Virus record (IMG/VR): IMGVR_UViG_3300017772_000075
Span: 1-29,480 of that record
DNA length: 29,480 nt
Direction: 5' to 3' (one strand)
Source: a virus
The notes beneath the pieces were generated by a model. That model was not told the DNA's origin. It saw only the letters and a program-made list of their open reading frames with translations, and did not search any database. Position 1 is the first letter of the stretch. The number at the start of each line of letters is the position of its first letter. Made by a program: the position numbers and the translations under genes. This document shows positions 24,179-29,144 of the stretch, in pieces.

Positions 24179-24436
24179 CTATTTTATAAATTTATATTTT
24201 GATATGTTAATTTCTCTTGGCTTCTTTCTTTTTCCCTGGTGTTCGGAAATTTCCGACCCCCCTCCTCTCCTATAAGGGGGTGCAGAAATTTCCTTGTCTA
24301 TTCTTTTTACCACTACTTGTTCGTAACATTTCCTACAATAATAAGTACCACCTTTCCACTTTATAGCTTCATCTCCACAATACTTACATTGTTTCTTTAG
24401 TGTAGCTTTTCGCCAAGCATCATCAAACATACCCAT
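24179..24436 (-). CDS. Zinc-ribbon protein, 85 aa
   Basis: Four Cys at residues 17, 20, 34 and 37 (CKYC and CRKC) form one zinc ribbon. The last 40 residues hold a Gly-rich linker and a basic end (GKRKKPREI). The ATG at 24436 lies two bases past the previous stop and has no close Shine-Dalgarno, so it is probably read by reinitiation. Codons for about residues 48-65 sit in a GC-rich palindromic hairpin (24243-24293), unlike the rest of the gene. Nucleic-acid binding is likely; the partner is unknown. Confidence 0.75.
   Translation of the reverse strand: MGMFDDAWRKATLKKQCKYCGDEAIKWKGGTYYCRKCYEQVVVKRIDKEISAPPYRRGGGSEISEHQGKRKKPREINISKYKFIK
24243..24293. repeat. GC-rich in-frame palindromic hairpin
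   Basis: On the plus strand TCGGAAATTTCCGA (24243-24256) is a perfect 14-base palindrome. Further, GGAAATTTC (24245-24253) can pair with GAAATTTCC (24285-24293), and the C6 run at 24257-24262 with G5 at 24276-24280, around a 13-base loop. The whole lies inside the zinc-ribbon gene and keeps its frame. There is no T run behind it on the minus strand. Confidence 0.75.
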
Positions 24437-24438
24437 AA

Positions 24439-24666
24439 TTATAAGTATACTACATTACCTTTAATATTTTGTGCAAGATTTACTTTGATACCATAGCAGT
24501 GTGATAATGCTTTGATAGTTCTAGGACTAGGTATCTTTCTTTCTGCATTGACTATAGTAGATATACTCAAGCCAGTCAGATTGGATACATCTAAGTAGGT
24601 GTAATTACAATCTGCTCTGGCTCTACGTAATGTTAAACATATATTAGAATGGTGGTGCGTCATCAT
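24439..24666 (-). CDS. Small HTH (XRE-like) regulator, 75 aa
   Basis: Residues about 23-55 (YTYLDVSNLTGLSISTIVN AERK region) form a helix-turn-helix of the XRE/Cro kind, followed by PSPRTIKALSHCYGIKV. This is a likely DNA-binding regulator of the phage early region. The ATG lies inside the last codons of the SSB gene, so its first residues are coded by the same bases as the SSB acidic tip, in another frame (23-base overlap). Two ATGs stand in tandem. Its DNA target may be the TGCA-N4-TGCA elements upstream, but nothing ties them directly. Confidence 0.82.
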   Translation of the reverse strand: MMTHHHSNICLTLRRARADCNYTYLDVSNLTGLSISTIVNAERKIPSPRTIKALSHCYGIKVNLAQNIKGNVVYL

Positions 24667-24985
24667 CTGCTACTGCTTTTTTCTCACAAAGTTCTACCTT
24701 ACTATCAAACTTACCACACACGATACTGGTATAGTATGTACCATCATCTAGTTTGCTATACTGTAGTTCACCTTGAACAAATACAATCATACCTTTCTTA
24801 ATATACTGCATAATAAATCCAGTCTTGTAAGGATCAAAGACACTGATCTTATGATGATGTGCTTTACGATTGTCCTTACTACCTGAGTTGGTAGTAACTA
24901 CTAACTTACAAAAGTCTTCGTTCTTCATTGACTCTGGATCTACTGCACAATGTCCTAGTATTGTAACTTGATTAACTGTCTGCAT
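24644..24985 (-). CDS. ssb: Single-stranded DNA-binding protein
   Basis: AAGGAGAAT stands before ATG 24985; the longer frame upstream from 25045 has no such site and overlaps the ERF gene, so I take 24985. The 113 residues have OB-fold character (QVTILGHCAVDPE, FCKLVVTTN, KKGMIVFVQGELQYSKLDDGTYYTSIVC) and end DDDAPPF. The acidic tail with a terminal Pro-Phe copies the tip by which bacterial SSB recruits host DNA enzymes. Located next to the ERF and exonuclease genes, it serves replication and recombination. Confidence 0.9.
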   Translation of the reverse strand: MQTVNQVTILGHCAVDPESMKNEDFCKLVVTTNSGSKDNRKAHHHKISVFDPYKTGFIMQYIKKGMIVFVQGELQYSKLDDGTYYTSIVCGKFDSKVELCEKKAVADDDAPPF

Positions 24986-25580
24986 TTTTATTCTCCTTTT
25001 TAAATGAATTAATTTTCTTAGTATACACTGCTCTAAACCTAGCAATCTGTTTGTCGTCTAATGGTTTGATCTCATCTGAGAAACTATTGTTAATATCTTT
25101 AACCATTTGTACGTCAGCACATTCTTCTATGTTGGCTTCGTATTCTCTAAACAATCTATCGATACCTTTTAAGTCTGGTTCACTAGCTTTATTAGCATCA
25201 TCATCATCATCACCTACAATACCAAGTATTGCACACATGCCATAACGTCTAGCATAGGTAATAGAACCACCAAGTTTTTGTGGATCATTAGAATCTTTAG
25301 ACACTAAAGGTATACCACCATCTCTCATTACATTGCCTGATATATGCATCAAGTTAGTTTGCAATACAGTACCTTCACCTTTATCTGATTGCTTTACTAT
25401 TTGATGTAATGCAAAGTTGTGTTCTTTTAATACAGGCTTAACTGTCTTTAAGCAAGTAGGCAAGTCTGCAAACTTACTCTTGAAGTGTGGGTTAGTACCT
25501 GACTTATACGGATTAGTAACTGCATGTAGCAAGTTAAAGAAATCTGTATTGAAATCAGGTTTAGTTTTTTTATCTGCCAT
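24972..25580 (-). CDS. ERF-type ssDNA annealing protein
   Basis: Two ATGs are in frame (25586 and 25580). AGGAG lies directly before the first, so spacing fits the second, giving 202 residues. The ERF signature is present: NPHFKSKFADLPTCLKTVKPVL at about 30-51, GGSITYARRYGMCAILGIVG at 104-123, and DDDDDAN at 124-130. ERF proteins anneal complementary single strands and drive recombination without RecA. The gene is flanked by an exonuclease and SSB genes, so all three act together. It overlaps the next gene by 14 bases. Confidence 0.93.
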   Translation of the reverse strand: MADKKTKPDFNTDFFNLLHAVTNPYKSGTNPHFKSKFADLPTCLKTVKPVLKEHNFALHQIVKQSDKGEGTVLQTNLMHISGNVMRDGGIPLVSKDSNDPQKLGGSITYARRYGMCAILGIVGDDDDDANKASEPDLKGIDRLFREYEANIEECADVQMVKDINNSFSDEIKPLDDKQIARFRAVYTKKINSFKKENKNADS

Positions 25581-26403
25581 TATCATTCTCCTTTGATTTA
25601 GTTACAACAAGTGTACCTTTCTTGTTGCGTGTTATTACATAATTACTATTAGGATACGATACTTTCTTTGCATCCTTTGGTACTAGTAACTTAATCTTCA
25701 TCTTCGTTTCTTCGAAGCCTTCGATAGCACCAGAGTATTGGTCTAATGTAGAATCTAATCTTACATACTCTGTATTATCTATCATGTTATAGTCCTTGTA
25801 TTCATTGACTAATATGTCAGACACTATCTCTTTGTCTGAATCACTAGGCTTCCCTATCACTGGTGGTTGCTTATCGTTTTTAACAAACGACCAGAACCTT
25901 ATCATCTTAGACTTTAGTCTATTCCAAAACTCCTCATTGAAATCTACACGTAATACCTCTGGTGTATCATTGCCGCATATAATAGATATGTAACAATAAC
26001 TATCACCAAGTATATGCATATAGTGATGTAATTGTGGTGCATAGTATCTAGCTTTTACTTCTGGACTTACTCTACTGTTACTGTGTTTACACTCTAGTAT
26101 ATATTCCAATCCATTTATTCTTACAATAGCATCAAGATGTGCATACAATGTTATGCCATACAATTCTCTAGTGTAAGTATGAGTGGATTCAGATATACCA
26201 TGAAATGGTTTGTGATATTTACGTAACCAATCTACATGGAACGACTCAGTATATGTACCAAGTTGCACCTGAAAGTTATCACTTAAATCATCTTCTAATC
26301 TTTTATTAGTCTTTAGTTCCCAGAGTTTTACTGGGTCATAGTTATGCCATATACTATTAGCATCACTACCACCAAGACCAATGGTTCTATCAAAGTTCTT
26401 CAT
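25570..26403 (-). CDS. YqaJ-type viral exonuclease
   Basis: I set the start at 26403 (277 residues): it has AAGGAGA at good spacing, and the sigma70-like promoter at 26425-26453 lies upstream, whereas an ATG at 26436 would be ahead of the likely transcript start. The fold reads as the lambda-exonuclease/YqaJ class: GLGGSDANSIW (9-19), LGTYTESFHVDWL (E53), AHLDAIV (D91), ILECKHSN (E104, K106) and YYAPQLHHYMHIL (Q124). It should chew dsDNA 5' to 3' and hand ssDNA to the ERF protein. First gene of its own transcript. Confidence 0.92.
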   Translation of the reverse strand: MKNFDRTIGLGGSDANSIWHNYDPVKLWELKTNKRLEDDLSDNFQVQLGTYTESFHVDWLRKYHKPFHGISESTHTYTRELYGITLYAHLDAIVRINGLEYILECKHSNSRVSPEVKARYYAPQLHHYMHILGDSYCYISIICGNDTPEVLRVDFNEEFWNRLKSKMIRFWSFVKNDKQPPVIGKPSDSDKEIVSDILVNEYKDYNMIDNTEYVRLDSTLDQYSGAIEGFEETKMKIKLLVPKDAKKVSYPNSNYVITRNKKGTLVVTKSKENDNGR

Positions 26404-26424
26404 TACATTCTCCTTTATTAAATT

Positions 26425-26453
26425 ATTGTAATGCATTTCTGCATTGTAATCAA
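26425..26453 (-). promoter_or_regulatory. Sigma70-like early promoter with operator-like repeat
   Basis: Read on the minus strand, TTGATT (26453-26448), a 17-base spacer and TACAAT (26430-26425) form a near-consensus promoter about 20 bases before the exonuclease start at 26403. The spacer holds AATGCA-TTTC-TGCATT (26430-26445), an inverted repeat whose core is TGCA-N4-TGCA. The same core lies at the promoter at 27780-27807. It suggests a repressor site; host sigma70 is the likely reader. Confidence 0.72.
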
Positions 26454-26456
26454 CAT

Positions 26457-26490
26457 AAAAAAAGCCAGTAACTAAGGGATGTTACTGGCT
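26457..26490 (-). terminator. Rho-independent terminator
   Basis: On the minus strand a perfect 10-bp stem, AGCCAGTAAC (26490-26481) with GTTACTGGCT (26472-26463), has an 8-base loop and is followed by seven T (26463-26457). It lies just past the stop of the loader-like gene at 26507 and directly before the promoter of the exonuclease gene. Thus transcription ends and restarts here. Confidence 0.92.
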
Positions 26491-26506
26491 CAGAGTCGGA
26501 GAATGT

Positions 26507-27112
26507 TTACTGTATTGTTGCAATACGTGAGTAAGACACCTTGCACCAATTATAAAAGGATAACATTTGATCTAGCTTTGTGTCAATAGCTTCTCGTAAG
26601 GTAGCAGGCAAAGGGAAAGTATTATACTTATGTGTCTTTAATACTTTGACTGTTGCTTCTTGTAATAACAATGGTGGTATATCTCTTATAGATTCTATAT
26701 AAAACTTTAGACCTTCTGCCCTGGGCATTTCTACTTGGAAGGTATCAGCTAATACTTTTAAGAATGGTATTATCTTTTTGTCTTGTTGTTCTACACTACA
26801 GTTCCAATGTAAATCTTTTTCTACACTATACAACACACGACTGATACGCTCCTTGACTTCAGCCAACTCACTGTTATTTTTTATCTGTTCTAATTTGTCG
26901 TACGTTACTGTTGCTATTGTATCTATCAAGATAAGATCTGATTGAGTCATTGTTGTTGTTACTAACTCTATCTTGTTTAGTATAGGCCTTGGTCGTTGAT
27001 GTAGCTTTATCCAATCTGAAAGATTTACGACACCAGAACCTGAAGCAAGCTGACCAGTCGTACTTTCTTTCCCCTCTTGAAAGGTAGTAGTCTCGAAATT
27101 GATCTGTTTCAT
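26507..27112 (-). CDS. Helicase-loader-like replication protein (201 aa, or 147 aa from 26950)
   Basis: The C-terminal part (about residues 115-185) has FLKVLADTFQVEMPRAEGLK, IESIRDIPPLLLQEATVKVL and the FPLPATLREAI motif. This layout occurs in phage helicase-loader or replisome-organiser proteins (G39P-type), so a role in host helicase loading is plausible but not proven. ATG 27112 has GGAG nine bases upstream, but its first 54 codons lie wholly in another frame of the DnaT-like gene and read low-complexity. ATG 26950 avoids most of the overlap yet has no Shine-Dalgarno. A perfect terminator follows the stop. Confidence 0.72.
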   Translation of the reverse strand: MKQINFETTTFQEGKESTTGQLASGSGVVNLSDWIKLHQRPRPILNKIELVTTTMTQSDLILIDTIATVTYDKLEQIKNNSELAEVKERISRVLYSVEKDLHWNCSVEQQDKKIIPFLKVLADTFQVEMPRAEGLKFYIESIRDIPPLLLQEATVKVLKTHKYNTFPLPATLREAIDTKLDQMLSFYNWCKVSYSRIATIQ

Positions 27113-27224
27113 AATTTAAATCTCCGTCTGTTGCATGTTGATATGTATTGAAAAACCAGAGTTGCAACTTATCATCTGGCATCCACTCGTCATCTATTGG
27201 TTTAATGGTATAATCTCTGCCCAT
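26874..27224 (-). CDS. DnaT-like replication protein, 116 aa
   Basis: AAGGAG stands seven bases before ATG 27224. Residues about 10-70 (DDEWMPDDKLQLWFF, then FRDYYLSRGERKYDWSACF, RFWCRKSFR) look like the DnaT/primosomal DNA-binding fold, with the D-W-x-x-x-F-R-x-W pattern of that class. The rest is an Asn/Ser-rich tail. It likely binds ssDNA to help load a helicase. It overlaps the DUF1064 gene by 31 bases and the loader-like gene by 239 bases. No polymerase is in the window, so host replication is probably borrowed. Confidence 0.8.
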   Translation of the reverse strand: MGRDYTIKPIDDEWMPDDKLQLWFFNTYQHATDGDLNYETDQFRDYYLSRGERKYDWSACFRFWCRKSFRLDKATSTTKAYTKQDRVSNNNNDSIRSYLDRYNSNSNVRQIRTDKK

Positions 27225-27598
27225 GTTTCTATCTCCTTTGCTGGTATACTATGTACCTTAATGAAGTTCGTTGCTTCAATAAGACTTACTTTTAATTTGT
27301 ATACATCTGTAGTTACACCCACCACGTCTTCAATAACTTGATATCCTCGGTGATCGTTAGGTTCAAGTGTCATGTATCTAAAGTCTGGTGTAAATGTACA
27401 CATCTTTTTATTCTGTACAACTGCATCATAAGTAGGTTTGATTTCTAAATCAGTAATAGATTTATTCTCTAAAAATTTTACAAGCTGTAAGTATCTATCT
27501 GCTTTAGCATTGGATTGAAAGTAAATCATCTCTCCATTATATGCTTCGTATCTACCTGTCCTAGATTTCTTTACGGACTTTGTTGTAGTGTTCTTCAT
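27194..27598 (-). CDS. DUF1064-type nuclease
   Basis: GGAGTACATAC precedes ATG 27598. The 134 residues show the pattern of DUF1064 phage nucleases: FQSNAKADRYLQLV at 27-40, TPDFRY with D72 at 70-75, and VIEDVVG with E90 and D91 at 88-94, then VYKLKVSLIE. Such proteins have an endonuclease fold related to Holliday junction resolvases; a recombination or branch-cutting role would suit the neighbours. The product is a little shorter and its acidic sites seem intact. It overlaps the upstream regulator by 38 bases. Confidence 0.86.
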   Translation of the reverse strand: MKNTTTKSVKKSRTGRYEAYNGEMIYFQSNAKADRYLQLVKFLENKSITDLEIKPTYDAVVQNKKMCTFTPDFRYMTLEPNDHRGYQVIEDVVGVTTDVYKLKVSLIEATNFIKVHSIPAKEIETWAEIIPLNQ

Positions 27599-27773
27599 GT
27601 ATGTACTCCCATACTGTTTGTGCTGTTGATTCTCTTAAACAAAACTCACCAGTATTTATTCTGTGGTAAGTACTATCTTGTATACCAGACTTACGGAAAG
27701 CCTCTCGCAAGTTGATACCTTTTTTATCTGCAACCAAAGTAAGTTGTTCCATGTATGTATTTAATTTTTTCAT
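27561..27773 (-). CDS. Small HTH regulator, 70 aa
   Basis: Residues about 18-60 (KGINLREAFRKSGIQDSTYHRINTG, then RESTAQTVWEYI) look like a Cro/XRE helix-turn-helix. ATG 27773 has no Shine-Dalgarno and lies at about the predicted transcript start of the promoter at 27780-27807, so the message may be leaderless; ATG 27752 (MEQLT) is an alternative. The first gene of an operon beside an operator-like repeat is a natural place for an autoregulator. It overlaps the DUF1064 gene. Confidence 0.75.
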   Translation of the reverse strand: MKKLNTYMEQLTLVADKKGINLREAFRKSGIQDSTYHRINTGEFCLRESTAQTVWEYIHEEHYNKVRKEI

Positions 27774-27779
27774 ATCATT

Positions 27780-27807
27780 ATCATACTCATCTATTGCATA
27801 AGTGCAA
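27780..27807 (-). promoter_or_regulatory. Sigma70-like early promoter with operator-like repeat
   Basis: On the minus strand TTGCAC (27807-27802), a 16-base spacer and TATGAT (27785-27780) stand just ahead of the HTH gene at 27773. An inverted repeat TTGCA-TAAG-TGCAA (27794-27807) overlaps the -35 box and holds TGCA-N4-TGCA, as at the exonuclease promoter. The gap from 27774 to 27892 holds no gene otherwise. Confidence 0.65.
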
Positions 27808-27892
27808 GGCTTTGTTTATGCCCAGATATTAGGGACAGGAATAATTTAATCATTTTTCTCTGTACGTTTTTTATGCCTGAACCTTACACTTA

Positions 27893-28120
27893 CTATCCAT
27901 AGATAGGGAAGTCATACTTCTTTCTTATTCTACTTGCAGTTTTAGGACTCATGTTTTGTATACCTTTTAGTATCTGCAATACAAATGTATAAGAAAGATC
28001 TACTTCATAAGTAAGTTGTGTAACAGTTAGTCCTTTGTCTTTGGCTATCTTATACAACATCTTACTATGATGATGAGGTACATCTTTAAAATCTTCTAAG
28101 TTTATTGCTGATCTACCCAT
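27893..28120 (-). CDS. Small HTH regulator, 75 aa
   Basis: AAGGAGAATAAGA precedes ATG 28120. Residues about 22-65 (LYKIAKDKGLTVTQLTYEVDLSYTFVLQIL...) fit an XRE-type helix-turn-helix with a recognition helix around YTFVLQILKG, then PKTASRIRKKYDFP. A DNA-binding regulator is likely. Its end is close to the promoter at 27780-27807 and it is the third HTH protein of the minus strand block. It overlaps the upstream gene by 8 bases. Target unknown. Confidence 0.82.
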   Translation of the reverse strand: MGRSAINLEDFKDVPHHHSKMLYKIAKDKGLTVTQLTYEVDLSYTFVLQILKGIQNMSPKTASRIRKKYDFPIYG

Positions 28121-28400
28121 TCTTATTCTCCTTCTTTTTTCTATATGCTATATGTCTTTTAGGATCATAAGTTTTCTCTATCATTTCTACTACACCTATA
28201 ACTTTATCAAGAGTCCAATTACAATCATGTATATTATAGAAGCCACCTGATCTATTGTAATGCATGTACTCTATCTCTCGTACCTTATCTTCTATATCAT
28301 TCTCATCTATGAAATCTATATACACATCAACCATATCTTTGACACGATTAACTGCACGTGCTATCTCATGTAGCATACTCATGTGTTCACTTCTATACAT
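28113..28400 (-). CDS. Unknown protein, 95 aa
   Basis: GGAGG at good spacing precedes ATG 28400. The product is mainly helical, with an acidic middle (VYIDFIDENDIEDKVREIEYM, about 26-46) and a basic C-terminal tail (PKRHIAYRKKKENKNG). I recognise no family. It overlaps both neighbours by 8 bases, as expected for a coupled early operon. Early small acidic phage proteins often act on host proteins, but there is no evidence here. Confidence 0.75.
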   Translation of the reverse strand: MYRSEHMSMLHEIARAVNRVKDMVDVYIDFIDENDIEDKVREIEYMHYNRSGGFYNIHDCNWTLDKVIGVVEMIEKTYDPKRHIAYRKKKENKNG

Positions 28401-28713
28401 GGTTATCCTCCGAAGCTAGTTGTGCTTCTGCTTCATACGCATCACGTATCTCTTGACGTTTAGTATTAAAGTAATCAAGACAATCCCAGTAATCATCAAA
28501 CACTTTTAGATCATATGCTATTGACCAATCATCTTGAACAAACCCACTCCAACTATTTAATTGTTCAATCATTTCATAATAAGTATATGAAAAGATCTGT
28601 GGTTCATCTGCAAAATCTACCATCCAGAATATATCTTCACCACTTTTGATTCTGTCTTGTGTACGTTTACATAATGTTGGAAATATTTTTTCTCTTTGCT
28701 GTTGGTTTATCAT
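28393..28713 (-). CDS. Unknown acidic protein, 106 aa
   Basis: AAAGGAGAATTAA precedes ATG 28713. The product is acidic and aromatic-rich, with several Trp and Tyr (FWMVDFADEPQIFSYTYYEMIE, VQDDWSIAYDLKVFDDYWDC). No family is recognised. The negative surface and aromatic content recall small phage proteins that bind host proteins or mimic DNA, but that is a loose comparison. It overlaps the next gene by 8 bases and is one base away from the upstream one. Confidence 0.75.
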   Translation of the reverse strand: MINQQQREKIFPTLCKRTQDRIKSGEDIFWMVDFADEPQIFSYTYYEMIEQLNSWSGFVQDDWSIAYDLKVFDDYWDCLDYFNTKRQEIRDAYEAEAQLASEDNHV

Positions 28714-29049
28714 TTAATTCTCCTTTATATTTATATACATATCTTTGCCTTGTCTTGTTGCAAACCATATGCGTTGTTGTTTACCATGTGTAGATTTACG
28801 TGTACCATTAGCTTCGATATACCCTTCACGTTCTAACCACACTCTAGCTGTTCTATACTTAGATGTAATAATACCATCTTGATATGCTAGTTCTTCATCA
28901 GTCATACCAGATAGTCCACCTATCTCCATGATTAACTCTAGTACTCTGTCTTTAGCTTTACGCACTCTACCAATTTCTTGTTTGGCGGCAACTCTACTTG
29001 TTTCAGGATCGGTAGTCCTTACTATATTATACCATTCATCTTTCTGCAT
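28714..29049 (-). CDS. Winged-helix-like protein, 111 aa
   Basis: I set the start at 29049: AAGGAG lies seven bases ahead, while the longer frame to 29115 lacks such a site and would overlap the small hydrophobic peptide gene. The sequence has TTDPETSRVAAKQ (12-24), a pattern frequent in phage winged-helix proteins, then a helical part, SKYRTARVWLEREGYIEANG (63-82) which reads as recognition helix and wing, and an end GKQQRIWFATRQGK. DNA binding is likely, maybe as a regulator of the early operon. Confidence 0.8.
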   Translation of the reverse strand: MQKDEWYNIVRTTDPETSRVAAKQEIGRVRKAKDRVLELIMEIGGLSGMTDEELAYQDGIITSKYRTARVWLEREGYIEANGTRKSTHGKQQRIWFATRQGKDMYINIKEN

Positions 29050-29060
29050 AATTATTCTCC

Positions 29061-29135
29061 TTAATATATTGTTATTAAAATAATGTACATCCACACTATT
29101 ATATTTATACTCCATATAATTTTTACTGCGTACAT
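29061..29135 (-). CDS. 24-aa hydrophobic peptide
   Basis: AGGAGGTGAAC, the strongest ribosome site of the minus-strand region, stands right before ATG 29135. The frame gives 24 residues, almost all hydrophobic (Ile, Val, Trp, Tyr, Leu), one Lys near residue 5, and ends at TAA 29061-29063. It would be one membrane span. It sits between the ArdC-like gene and the winged-helix gene. A site this strong with such a peptide is unlikely to be chance, but no homology is claimed. Confidence 0.55.
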   Translation of the reverse strand: MYAVKIIWSINIIVWMYIILITIY

Positions 29136-29144
29136 GTTCACCTC

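Noticed and set aside
24986-25045. N-terminal extension of SSB to 25045
   Set aside because: It overlaps the ERF gene end in another frame, has no ribosome site, and does not look like an OB-fold start, while AAGGAG stands before 24985.
26404-26436. Upstream ATG at 26436 for the exonuclease gene
   Set aside because: It lies at or ahead of the predicted transcript start of the promoter at 26425-26453 and has no Shine-Dalgarno; the start at 26403 has both.
28257-28268. ATTGTAATGCAT copy identical to part of the exonuclease promoter
   Set aside because: It lies inside the coding sequence of the 95-aa protein with no -35 box at 16-18 bases; only one TGCA half-site is present, so it is not counted as a promoter or operator.
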